Shown in pieces: positions 17,982 to 26,654 of a DNA stretch of 64,000 bases; within the stretch, counting starts at the first letter, position 1; each line of letters begins with the position of its first letter. The notes under the pieces were generated by a model. The model saw only the letters and a list, made by a program, of their open reading frames with translations. It did not search any database and had not been told where the DNA came from. Origin of the DNA: Roseomonas sp. (GTDB lineage Bacteria > Pseudomonadota > Alphaproteobacteria > Acetobacterales > Acetobacteraceae); assembly GCA_020249505.1 (NCBI GenBank), contig JADCFN010000016.1, forward strand, positions 1 to 64,000, in the 5' to 3' direction. Both the position numbers and the translations under genes were made by a program.

Positions 17982-18315
17982 TCAAGGCACACCCTGCAAA
18001 AGCGCTCAATGCGCGGCTCAACTCAAGGCAGCGTTAGGGCGCGGGGCGAATATCAGGCTGGATTGATCGGCTTTCGCGTGATCCGTTGCAGCGGGTCACG
18101 CGACAGGGTGCTGTGAAGCCCCTTCGCATACCGAAATCTGAACCCTATCAAGCGGCGTGAGGTCTATGCCAGGGCGCATAGGGCATGCCGCCCGCCGGGA
18201 AGGCCGTGCAATCTTCTTTGTATCCATTACCAAGAAATTCGCAGATTTGCTCCAAATCAATAAATCTTTACCCTGACTGCACCGAACATCCAAAGAAAGT
18301 GCGGAGGAAAACGCC
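17982..18315. other. Gap upstream of the decarboxylase gene
   Basis: About 330 bases hold the hairpin at 18075-18102 and then a relatively AT-rich stretch (about 18225-18290) that probably contains the decarboxylase promoter. I could not pick -35/-10 hexamers with proper spacing. No open frame here looks genuine. Confidence 0.4.
18075..18102 (+). terminator. Hairpin downstream of the crotonase gene
   Basis: CGCGTGATCCG (18075-18085) pairs with CGGGTCACGCG (18092-18102) over 11 bp with one G-U pair and a TTGCAG loop. It lies 94 nt after the crotonase stop. A T-run is lacking, so it may be a transcript-end stabiliser rather than an intrinsic terminator. Confidence 0.4.
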
Positions 18316-21027
18316 ATGACAACCGAACCCGTCCATATTGACCGTTTCATCATGATCCATGCCGGCCGGAATGACGCCTGGCGCGATCTGACCCATAGCG
18401 CGGAAGCTTGGGCCAATGGCAAGACCGAGCGCAGCACGGTTGAGGAAAAGCTTGCCCGGCTGCTCCCTACCGAGGAATTCTTTGCATTTCCAAGTCATAG
18501 CCTGCTTTCGGGCCTGCGGGAGCGCGTGGCGCGCGATGATGGCGCCGGTGCGGTCGCCCTGCTGCGGCGTATTTCCGGCGCCCTGCTCACGCGCGCCTAT
18601 CGTGAACACCCCGGCGAATGGGATATCCATGATGAAGCGCCGGCCGATACGGTTGCGGATATCCTGCCGCCCACCATGGCCGATCACGGCCATCATCGCC
18701 CGTATTTTGAGGTGCTGGTGGTGTCCAACCAGCCAGCGGCGCGTTGGCCCGCCTTGGCGGATGAATTGCGCAAGTTCCGCCGCAAGGAAGATCGCTTTGT
18801 CTATGAAGCGGTCTTTGTCGGTTCCTTCGAAGATGCCTTTTGTGCCGCTGCTGCCAACCCGGCCCTCGCCGCCGTGGTGCTGGTGGAAGGCTTCCCTTAC
18901 CGGTCACGCCATGATGCTTCGGTGCTGCGCTCCCTAACCGCATCGCTGCCGGAGCCGACCTCACCAGAGGAATCGGCATTGAAGCTGGCTGCGGGCTTGA
19001 AGCGGCTCAGGCCCGAATTGGATATCTATCTGATGTCCGATCAGGATGTGGAAGTCCTGGCCGGCGATCCGGCCACGGGCAGCATTCGGCGCATCTTCTA
19101 TGGTGTTGAGGAATTGCTGGAACAGCATCTGGCCATTCTGGAAGGCGTGCAGGAACGCTATGAAACGCCCTTCTTCGACAATCTGAAAAAATACGCCATG
19201 CGCCCGATCGGCACCTTTCATGCGTTGCCGATTGCGCGCGGGAAATCCGTGTTCAGGTCCGATTGGATTCGCGATATGGGCGAATTCTACGGCATCAATT
19301 TGTTCCTGGCGGAAAGCAGCGCCACAACGGGCGGGCTTGATAGCCTGCTGGAGCCAACCGGCAATATCAAACGCGCGCAGGAAATGGCCGCGCGCGCCTT
19401 TGGTGCGGATCATGTGTTCTTCGTGACCAATGGCACCTCCACCTCCAACAAAATGGCGGTGCAGGCGCTGACCGCACCGGGCGATGTGATCATTGTTGAT
19501 CGCAACTGCCATAAATCACACCATTACGGCATGGTGCTGACCGGCGCTCAGCCCTTTTATGTGGAAGCCTATCCGCTTACGCAATATTCCATGTATGGCG
19601 CGGTGCCGCTTTCCACCATCAAGCGCGCCATGCTGGCGTTGAAGGCGGAAGGGCGGCTGCATCGGCTGAAACTGCTCGATCTGACGAACTGCACCTTTGA
19701 TGGCCATATGTATAATGTGCGCCGCGTGATGGAAGAATGCCTGGCCATCAAGCCCGACCTGATTTTCCTCTGGGATGAAGCCTGGTCCGGCTTTGCGCGG
19801 TTTTCGCCCCTGCTGCGCCCCAGAACCGCCATGGGCGCGGCGGCGGAAATCGAAGCCTGGATGCATGACCCCGCATCGCTTGCGGCCTATGAACAGCAAA
19901 GGGCCGCGCTTGGTGATGCGCCATCCGATGAAACCCTGCTGGCCACACGCCTGATCCCCGATCCGCGCCAGATCAGGCTGCGCGTTTATCAGACGAATTC
20001 CACGCATAAATCCATGTCATCCATCCGCCAGGGCTCCATGCTGCTGGTGAAGGATGTGGATTTCCACACGGTTGAAGCGCAATTCCACGAAGCGGTCTTC
20101 ACCCATGCCTCCACCAGCCCCAATCAGCAGCTGATCGCAAGCCTTGATGTCGCGCGCCGGCAGATGGAACTTGAAGGCTATGGGCTGGTCATGAATGCGA
20201 TTGAAATCGCGCTCAAGATCCGTGGCATGGTCAATCGCCATCCGCTGATCTCCAAATACTTCCGCATCCTTGGCGCGGATGAGATGATCCCGGCAGCTTA
20301 TCGCCAATCGGGCTTTGTGGATTACCTCAAACCCGGCATTACCTGGGCGAATATCGTCCACGCCATGATGGAAGATGAATTCTATCTGGACCCGACCCGC
20401 ATGACGCTTGTTTGTGGCACGGCTGGCTATGATGGCACGCAGTTCAAGGGGCTATTGGCTGACAAGTACAATATCCAACTCAACAAGACCTCACGCAATT
20501 CGGTGCTGCTGCAAACCAATATCAACAATACGCGGAGCGACGCAGCGCATCTGATCCGCGTGCTGGTGGAAATCAGTCAGGAAATTGAAAAACGCCTTTC
20601 CGTTGGCGGGCCTGAGGCGCGCGCTGCCTTTGATGCGCGCGTGAAGTCGCTGATGACCGATGTGCCGGATTTGCCGAATTTCAGCCACTTTCATGCGGCC
20701 TTCCGCGCCGATGCCGGTGAGACAACGCCAGAAGGCGATATGCGCAGCGCCTTCTTCGGCGCCTATCACGCCGAACAATGCGAATATGTCCCCCTGTTTG
20801 GTGCGGAATGCGACAAGCGCCTGAAGGAAGGGCCTGAGATGATTTCGGCCAGTTTCGTCATTCCCTATCCGCCTGGTTTCCCGATCATGGTGCCGGGCCA
20901 GGTGCTGACGCAGGAGACCATCGATTTCATGCGCAAGCTCGATGTCAAGGAAATCCACGGCTATGAACGCGAACGCGGGCTGAAGCTTTTGCGCGCCGAT
21001 GCCGTTGGCGCAGCCAAGCGGCGCTGA
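18316..21027 (+). CDS. Orn/Lys/Arg-type PLP-dependent amino acid decarboxylase
   Basis: A 903-aa fold-type I PLP enzyme, longer than the 710-760 aa of typical E. coli basic amino acid decarboxylases. The first 110 residues are a family-unlike leader domain. A wing/receiver-like region (YFEVLVVSNQPAARWPALAD onward) follows. The PLP core has TNGTSTSNKMAVQ, DRNCHKSHHYG, FLWDEAWSGFARF and the Schiff-base lysine Lys565 in NSTHKSMSSIRQGSM. The C-terminal domain ends with FVIPYPPGFPIMVPGQ. The start is supported by GGAGGAAAACGCC. It is coupled to an AspT-type antiporter 12 nt downstream. That suggests a decarboxylation/antiport cycle consuming cytoplasmic protons. The amino acid cannot be read from sequence. 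Confidence 0.88.
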   Translation: MTTEPVHIDRFIMIHAGRNDAWRDLTHSAEAWANGKTERSTVEEKLARLLPTEEFFAFPSHSLLSGLRERVARDDGAGAVALLRRISGALLTRAYREHPGEWDIHDEAPADTVADILPPTMADHGHHRPYFEVLVVSNQPAARWPALADELRKFRRKEDRFVYEAVFVGSFEDAFCAAAANPALAAVVLVEGFPYRSRHDASVLRSLTASLPEPTSPEESALKLAAGLKRLRPELDIYLMSDQDVEVLAGDPATGSIRRIFYGVEELLEQHLAILEGVQERYETPFFDNLKKYAMRPIGTFHALPIARGKSVFRSDWIRDMGEFYGINLFLAESSATTGGLDSLLEPTGNIKRAQEMAARAFGADHVFFVTNGTSTSNKMAVQALTAPGDVIIVDRNCHKSHHYGMVLTGAQPFYVEAYPLTQYSMYGAVPLSTIKRAMLALKAEGRLHRLKLLDLTNCTFDGHMYNVRRVMEECLAIKPDLIFLWDEAWSGFARFSPLLRPRTAMGAAAEIEAWMHDPASLAAYEQQRAALGDAPSDETLLATRLIPDPRQIRLRVYQTNSTHKSMSSIRQGSMLLVKDVDFHTVEAQFHEAVFTHASTSPNQQLIASLDVARRQMELEGYGLVMNAIEIALKIRGMVNRHPLISKYFRILGADEMIPAAYRQSGFVDYLKPGITWANIVHAMMEDEFYLDPTRMTLVCGTAGYDGTQFKGLLADKYNIQLNKTSRNSVLLQTNINNTRSDAAHLIRVLVEISQEIEKRLSVGGPEARAAFDARVKSLMTDVPDLPNFSHFHAAFRADAGETTPEGDMRSAFFGAYHAEQCEYVPLFGAECDKRLKEGPEMISASFVIPYPPGFPIMVPGQVLTQETIDFMRKLDVKEIHGYERERGLKLLRADAVGAAKRR

Positions 21028-21039
21028 GGAGAGAGCCAG

Positions 21040-22743
21040 ATGTTACAGGAATTCTTCCATTTTCTGGCGACCAACCCCTTTATCCTGCTGTTCCTCACGG
21101 TTGGGCTCGCTGTTTGGCTCGGCCGGCAGAGCATTGCGGGCTATGGGCTTGGCATGGTGGCTTCCGCCATCATTGTGGGTAGCGGGCTTTCGGTCTGGGC
21201 TTCAGTTTATGGCGAAAAGCTCGCACTCGATAACTTCACCAAAAGCCTGTTCTATTACCTGTTCATGTATGGGGTTGGGCTGCGCGTTGGGCCTTCCTTC
21301 GTGAATAGCCTTGGTGGCGATGGCATCAAATTCACCGGGCTTGCGATTGTGTCCTGCCTTTGTGGCCTGACCATTGTCGTGCTCGGTGTGCAATTTCTGG
21401 AATTGCCGCCCGGCACGGCGGGCGGCATCCTGGCCGGGTCGCAGACCATGTCGGCGGCCATTGGTTCCGCTGAACAGGCCGTGACCTCTGGTGCCATCAC
21501 CCTGCCGGCAGGCACCAGCGCGGGCGATGTCAGCGCCATGATCGCGCTTTCCTATGGCATCACCTATCTTTGGGGCACGGTCGGCATCATCCTGATCACG
21601 AAATATCTGCCGACCTGGTGGGGCATTGATGCGCGTGCCGCGGCGCGTGCCTATGAAAAGGAACATGGCGTCGCGAGTGGCGACGCCCCGGCGCTTTCCG
21701 GCTGGACCATGGGCAGCCTGCGCGCCTATCGGCTGGAAAATCCCGGCTGGGTTGGCCGCACCATGGCCGATATGTTGCGCGAAAATCCTGAATATCGCTT
21801 CGTCAATATCGTGCGCGATGGCACGGCCCTTGGCGCGCGGGAAGATTTGCCATTGGCGCTTGGTGATGTCATTGCACTTGGCGGCACGCTGACGGGCCTT
21901 ACCGACAAGATGGGGCTGATCGGGCCGGAAGTTGCGGATCGCACCGCGCTTGATCTGCCGCTTGATCGTGCCGAAATCCTGGTGACCAATCGTGATACCT
22001 TAAAGAAAACGCGCGAGGAATGGCGCGCCCTGCCAGGGGCCAATGAAGTGCAGGTGCTGGCAATTGAACGTTCCGGCGTGCCCATTCCCATTGGCAAGAA
22101 CACCACGCTGCAACGCCTGGATGTTGTCACCATTGTTGGCCTCAAAAGCGCGGTCGAGAAAATCGGGGAGGCGTTTGGCCGCGTCATTCGCCCCTCGACT
22201 GGGACGGATCTTCTCACACTCTCTCTTGGCATGATCCTTGGCTTCCTGATTGGCGCGATTGAGTTTCCGGCCTTTGGTTCGAATATCGGGCTTGGCAATG
22301 CGGGCGGGCTGCTGGTGTCTGGGGTGCTTGTTTCCTCGCTCACCTCGCGGTTGCGTTTCTTTGGCAATACGCCGGCGGCGGCGCGCAATATCCTGGAAGA
22401 CCTGGGCCTTGTCGTGTTTGTCGCGATTGTCGGCATCAATGCCGGCAATTCGCTGCTGGCGCAGCTTACGGGGATGCTGGCGCTCAAGATTTTCGTGCTG
22501 GGCTTCATCGCCTGCAGCCTGCCGCCCATTCTGGTCTGGGTGCTTGGGCTTTACGTCTTCAAGTTCAACCCGGCGGTGCTGATGGGTGGTGTTGCCGGTG
22601 CACGCAGCCATTCCGGCCCCTGCCGAGAAGCCGCGGTGGAGATCGGGTCCAATGTGCCCTGGATTGGCTTCCCGGTGGCTTATGCGGTCTCTGGCGTCTT
22701 GCTGACGGTGTTTGGCTATTTCGCCATGGTCTTGGCGAATTGA
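21040..22743 (+). CDS. Aspartate:alanine antiporter (AspT)-family transporter
   Basis: A 567-aa membrane protein with the AspT/AAEx layout. Two hydrophobic halves (about residues 10-200 and 390-567) carry the paired transport domain, separated by a soluble region of about 190 residues containing two RCK_C/TrkA_C-like segments (SLRAYRLENPGWVGRTMADM and LVTNRDTLKKTREEWRAL). The conserved GSQTMSAAIGSAEQAVTSGA and AGARSHSGPCREA loops are in the two halves. The start follows GAGGAGAG and lies 12 nt after the decarboxylase stop. It would swap the decarboxylase substrate for its product. AspT proteins usually accompany aspartate decarboxylase, so this partner is unusual. Confidence 0.88.
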   Translation: MLQEFFHFLATNPFILLFLTVGLAVWLGRQSIAGYGLGMVASAIIVGSGLSVWASVYGEKLALDNFTKSLFYYLFMYGVGLRVGPSFVNSLGGDGIKFTGLAIVSCLCGLTIVVLGVQFLELPPGTAGGILAGSQTMSAAIGSAEQAVTSGAITLPAGTSAGDVSAMIALSYGITYLWGTVGIILITKYLPTWWGIDARAAARAYEKEHGVASGDAPALSGWTMGSLRAYRLENPGWVGRTMADMLRENPEYRFVNIVRDGTALGAREDLPLALGDVIALGGTLTGLTDKMGLIGPEVADRTALDLPLDRAEILVTNRDTLKKTREEWRALPGANEVQVLAIERSGVPIPIGKNTTLQRLDVVTIVGLKSAVEKIGEAFGRVIRPSTGTDLLTLSLGMILGFLIGAIEFPAFGSNIGLGNAGGLLVSGVLVSSLTSRLRFFGNTPAAARNILEDLGLVVFVAIVGINAGNSLLAQLTGMLALKIFVLGFIACSLPPILVWVLGLYVFKFNPAVLMGGVAGARSHSGPCREAAVEIGSNVPWIGFPVAYAVSGVLLTVFGYFAMVLAN

Positions 22744-22755
22744 CGCCACTCTTGC

Positions 22756-23946
22756 TCAGGCGCTCGTCGAAAGAATGGCGGGCGCCAATGCCGCGGATTT
22801 AGCCGCCGGGTGGGATGGGTTGCGGAAACGCAGCTCCCCACCCGTTACTGCATCAGGTGGCGCCAGCCCAAAAAGCTCAGCGCGCGAGGAACAGGCAGCC
22901 GCCACCACACGCCGCGCGGCATGGCCCGCCAAAAAGCGCCGCACTGCGCCTTCCAGCGCCAATTCATCGCGCAAGCCGCGCCATTCCGCGCGGTCCATAT
23001 CCTCAATGAAGATCGAAAGAATACCCGGCTTGGCGCCCGATAGCCGCGCGCCTGCGGCACTTGCCATGCGCGTGGCGACCGCGTCCGAAATACTGTTTTC
23101 CTGACCAGCGCGCGCAGCCAAGACAAAGACCGATCCGCCGGCCGGATCGCCGGTCACGGCCAAATGCGCCTCTGGCCCGAATTGCTGACGCAGCCGCCCA
23201 GGAAGAGGATCAGCCTGCGCGCCGGCCAGCACCAGCGGGTCCAGCTTTAGCACCGCATCAGCGCTGCTATCCTGGCGCTTCTCAGCCGCCAGCATCGCCA
23301 TGATGCGCCTTTGCAATTCCACAGCCTTGTCAGGGCCGGAAAGCCCATCCGGCAGCGTCATGCGCAGCACATAGCGGCCGGGATGCGCGGCGAGCCAAGT
23401 TTGCAATTCGGGATTGACGCTATCCATCAGCGCATACCAATGCCCGCGCTGCACGGGCCGGCCTTCCTCGGCGGAGAGTGTCTCACACACCACTTCCGCG
23501 ACCGCACCGCCCCGGCTGATGGTCAGATCATGCGCGCTGTCTTCCGCAAGGCCAGAGAAGCGCACCTCAAAACCCTGCGCGCGATAAAGCGCGGCGCTGC
23601 GCAGCAAATGGAACAACGGGACCAGCGTTGCCTCACCGGACAGCCCTTGCGTGATGGCCGCGCGCAGCTTGTCGCGCCGTGTTTGCGGCAGCCCATTGGC
23701 CAGGCGCACCGCTTCCGCCGCGAAGCCAAGCGCGCGGCGTTCCGCACTGCCCTGCGCCGTGCCGCGCGCAGCACGCGCCAGGGCGAATTCCAAGGCGTGG
23801 CGATGCTGCGTGGCGCGGCCCTGAAAAGCGCTGGCCTGCGCACGACGCCCCAAATCCGCGAGCCGCGTTGCCCAAAGATCAGCGCCGACCAGCCGAAGGA
23901 AATCCGGCATTGCCTTGGGATCGGCAGCGGTTGCGGCAAGCGGCAT
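22756..23946 (-). CDS. Unknown protein of about 400 aa
   Basis: A 396-aa protein without a signal peptide or membrane helix, convergent with the AspT-family gene (12-nt gap). I recognise no family. The N-terminal half is Ala/Arg-rich and helical. A central segment (near residues 140-175) reads FEVRFSGLAEDSAHDLTI and then AVAEVVCETLS, vaguely like the D...ExVE beta-hairpin of PD-(D/E)XK nuclease folds, but the lysine is absent. The C-terminal half has GSVFVLAARAGQ and KPGILSIFIEDMDRAEWRGL. I start at ATG 23946 (MPLAATAADP) because GAGGG sits 8 nt upstream; an earlier in-frame ATG at 23967 lacks such a signal. Confidence 0.7.
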   Translation of the reverse strand: MPLAATAADPKAMPDFLRLVGADLWATRLADLGRRAQASAFQGRATQHRHALEFALARAARGTAQGSAERRALGFAAEAVRLANGLPQTRRDKLRAAITQGLSGEATLVPLFHLLRSAALYRAQGFEVRFSGLAEDSAHDLTISRGGAVAEVVCETLSAEEGRPVQRGHWYALMDSVNPELQTWLAAHPGRYVLRMTLPDGLSGPDKAVELQRRIMAMLAAEKRQDSSADAVLKLDPLVLAGAQADPLPGRLRQQFGPEAHLAVTGDPAGGSVFVLAARAGQENSISDAVATRMASAAGARLSGAKPGILSIFIEDMDRAEWRGLRDELALEGAVRRFLAGHAARRVVAAACSSRAELFGLAPPDAVTGGELRFRNPSHPAAKSAALAPAILSTSA

Positions 23947-24110
23947 GGCAAGACCCTCAGCGCGCAAAGCCTGAACGCTGGCTGCACGCGGAAACGCGTT
24001 AAAAAAGCCAAACCAGCCTCAATTTGCACCAGCGCACGCGCGCCGCATTCGGTCTTTGTGCCGAGAGATTTATGATAACCCGGAGCCCCAGGGGGGCGCA
24101 AGCGTTATGC

Positions 24111-26150
24111 CTAAGGCGCGCCGATTTGGCGCAGCACCATGGCCTCGGTCAGCACTTCGGGCAGGATCACCGCCTCGCCCCCGCCCGGCGGCCAAAACAG
24201 ATAAAGCGGCACGCCTTCCCGGCCATGGGCGCGGAGCAGGGCCGTGATGGCGGGATCACCCCGCGTCCAATCCGCTTTCAAATAGACAATACCGCGCGCT
24301 GCCATGGCCGCCTGCACGGCATCCCGGCGAAGCGCGATTCGTTCATTCACTTGGCAGGTGATGCACCAGGCGGCGGTGACATTCAGGAACACGCCCTTGC
24401 CCTCGGCGCGCAGCGCCTCAACCCGCGCGGGGGTCCAGCTTTCGGTGGTTTCGGCAGCGGCGGGGGGCGGCGGCGCGGCAGTCAGGCCAAAGGGAAGCGC
24501 CAAAACCAAAGCAAGCGCGCCAAGCACCGCGCCAAGCTGAGCGCCGCGTCGGCCATCGCGCTGCGCCCGGCCCAGGAACCAGGCGACGAGGCCGAGGCCA
24601 AGCCCGCCCGCCAGCGCCAGCGCCACACCGGGCCAGCCGCTTTGCGCCCAAAGCACTGAAACCAGCCAAAGCGCCGCGCCATACATGGGCCAGGCCATGA
24701 TGTGCTTGAGCCTTTCCATCCAGGGGCCTGGCCGTGGCAGCTTCCGCGCAAGGCCCGGCGCCAGCGCCAGGATCAGCGTGGGTGCCGCAAGCCCAAGACC
24801 AAGGGCGGCAAAGACCGCAAGGGTTGCCGGCGCCGGCATCACCAAAGCCGCACCAATCGCCGCTGCCATGAAGGGTGCCGTGCAGGGGCTGGCCACCAGC
24901 ACAGCCAAAGCGCCGGTCGCGAAACTGCCCAAGAATCCGCCGCGCGCCGCGATATGCCCGCCCGCACCAATCGGCCCGCCCAGCGCGAAAATGCCGGATA
25001 GGTTCAGCCCGACAGCCAGCATCAGCCAGGCAATCGCCAGCACAAAAACCGGCGAGGTGAATTGAAAACCCCAGCCCAGCGCCATGCCCGCACCGCGCAG
25101 CACCAGCAGCAGCCCGGCAAGTGCGGTGAAGCTCACCACCGCGCCGGCGGTATAGGCAGCGGCTTCAAGGCGCACCGCGCCACGCGCCGCGCCGCCCAAC
25201 CGCGCCAAGGCCATGGCCTTCATGGCGAGCACGGGAAAGACGCAGGGCATCAGGTTCAGGATAACCCCGCCAAGCAGCGCAAAAATCAGCGCCTGCCATA
25301 GCGGCAGGAAGGCAGCGCCTGGCAGCAGGGGTGTTGCGATCTCATAACCCAGCCGCCGCCCGCGCTGATCGGTCACCAGCAGCACGCCTTCAAGTTGCGC
25401 GTGGTTCTCCGGGCGTTCGGCGCGTTTCAGCGTCAATTCCAGCCAATCCGGCCCTTGGGTCAGCTTTTGCGGCGCCGGGTGATCCAAAAGCCCGGCGGTT
25501 GCCGGGATAAACAGCGCCTCCTTCAGGCTTTCCCGCCCAAGCCCCGGGCCGGTCAGGCGCAGGCGCAACGCATCGCCCTGGACGGTCGCGCTGGCCTGCC
25601 AGGGGGAAGGCCGCGGCAGGGCCGCAGCAGCGGCGGCGAAAAGCGGCGCCAGATCGGCATTCGCCTGCGCCTCAGCCGCCACCGGCAGGTCCAACCGAAA
25701 ACTGCCTTCCTCCGGAATGCAGACATCATCGCAAACAAGCCAGGTCGCCTCGGCCGAGATGCTGAAAACCTCACCAGCACGCAGGCTGGCGGGCGGGGTG
25801 ATCCGCATGGGCAGCACGACTTCGCCGTAATAGCCGAAGCTCATCAGCGGGCCGAAGGGGATCGCTTGTGGCGTTGGCCAGGCGATGGGGCCGGCGGTGC
25901 TGCCCTCTGGCAGGGTCAGCGCGATTTCCGTGGGCGCGCCGGCATCCCCGGCATGGCGCCAATAGCTATGCCAGCGCGGCGCGAGCCGAAGCCGCAGCCC
26001 CAGTTGAAACGCCTGCCCCGGCGCAATGGCCATATAATCCGCAACCAAGGTCACGCGCGCGCGTGGCGATTCCTGCGCGGCAGTTTCCAGCGCCCGCGCC
26101 GACAGCCAGGGTAGGATCAGAAGCGCGATAAGGGCAGCGATGAAGCGCAT
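24111..26150 (-). CDS. DsbD/ScsB-family protein-disulfide reductase
   Basis: A 679-aa inner-membrane thiol reductant carrier. A signal peptide (MRFIAALIALLILPWLSARA) leads to a periplasmic DsbD-alpha-like domain with the paired cysteines in WLVCDDVCIPEEG (near residue 140). Eight or so membrane segments follow, with CVFPVLAMKA and ASPCTAPFMAAAIGAAL as the redox-active transmembrane cysteines. A C-terminal thioredoxin-like domain carries AAWCITCQVNE. Electrons from cytoplasmic thioredoxin pass through the membrane to periplasmic partners, used in cytochrome c maturation, disulfide isomerisation or copper tolerance. The split DsbD-alpha domain is closer to ScsB than to E. coli DsbD. Confidence 0.88.
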   Translation of the reverse strand: MRFIAALIALLILPWLSARALETAAQESPRARVTLVADYMAIAPGQAFQLGLRLRLAPRWHSYWRHAGDAGAPTEIALTLPEGSTAGPIAWPTPQAIPFGPLMSFGYYGEVVLPMRITPPASLRAGEVFSISAEATWLVCDDVCIPEEGSFRLDLPVAAEAQANADLAPLFAAAAAALPRPSPWQASATVQGDALRLRLTGPGLGRESLKEALFIPATAGLLDHPAPQKLTQGPDWLELTLKRAERPENHAQLEGVLLVTDQRGRRLGYEIATPLLPGAAFLPLWQALIFALLGGVILNLMPCVFPVLAMKAMALARLGGAARGAVRLEAAAYTAGAVVSFTALAGLLLVLRGAGMALGWGFQFTSPVFVLAIAWLMLAVGLNLSGIFALGGPIGAGGHIAARGGFLGSFATGALAVLVASPCTAPFMAAAIGAALVMPAPATLAVFAALGLGLAAPTLILALAPGLARKLPRPGPWMERLKHIMAWPMYGAALWLVSVLWAQSGWPGVALALAGGLGLGLVAWFLGRAQRDGRRGAQLGAVLGALALVLALPFGLTAAPPPPAAAETTESWTPARVEALRAEGKGVFLNVTAAWCITCQVNERIALRRDAVQAAMAARGIVYLKADWTRGDPAITALLRAHGREGVPLYLFWPPGGGEAVILPEVLTEAMVLRQIGAP

Positions 26151-26250
26151 GGCCCATAAAGGGGCGCGAAAGGGGCTTGGTGCAAGCCCGAAAACAAGAA
26201 TAGGCTCGGCCCGTTAGTAAATCGTTAATCTTTACCGGTAAGGCTGCACC

Positions 26251-26583
26251 ATGCGCAAATTTTTTCTCGCCGCCTTTTTGTTGCTCTCCTGGCCCCTCGC
26301 GGCGCAGGAACCGCCGCAATGCACCGAAGCGCGCGAAGGGCAATTGGCCTGCATGGCGGGCAAGCAGTGCGCCTGCCGCTTCATCCCCGGTGGCAGCATG
26401 ACGGGGCGGCCGGATCGCTTCGCCTGGGATTGCGGCATTAATCGCCCGAATTGCCCGCCCGATCCGAATATTGTGCAGCAGCCGGGCTATGCACCGCCGA
26501 TTGGCGGGGTTTGGGTGAACCCACCGAATTTCCCGAATAACCCCGGCCCGATGCCGCCCCGCCCAGGCCCAGGGCCACGCTGA
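26251..26583 (+). CDS. Small secreted cysteine- and proline-rich protein
   Basis: A 110-aa protein with a clear signal peptide (MRKFFLAAFLLLSWPLAAQE, cleavage after residue 18 or 19). The mature part has six cysteines in a short span (QCTEAREGQLACMAGKQCAC and later WDCGINRPNCPP), compatible with disulfides, and a tail rich in Pro, Gly and Asn. No family is recognised. It is divergent from the disulfide reductase gene at 100 bp, where TAGTAAATCGTTAATC at about 26214-26229 suggests a promoter. A link to periplasmic thiol chemistry is possible but unproven. Confidence 0.7.
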   Translation: MRKFFLAAFLLLSWPLAAQEPPQCTEAREGQLACMAGKQCACRFIPGGSMTGRPDRFAWDCGINRPNCPPDPNIVQQPGYAPPIGGVWVNPPNFPNNPGPMPPRPGPGPR

Positions 26584-26654
26584 CATAAGCACCGCTTGAT
26601 TGCGCGAAGCGCGCGCGTCACATGAGGGGCGACCCTTGTCGCATTGCCCCAATC

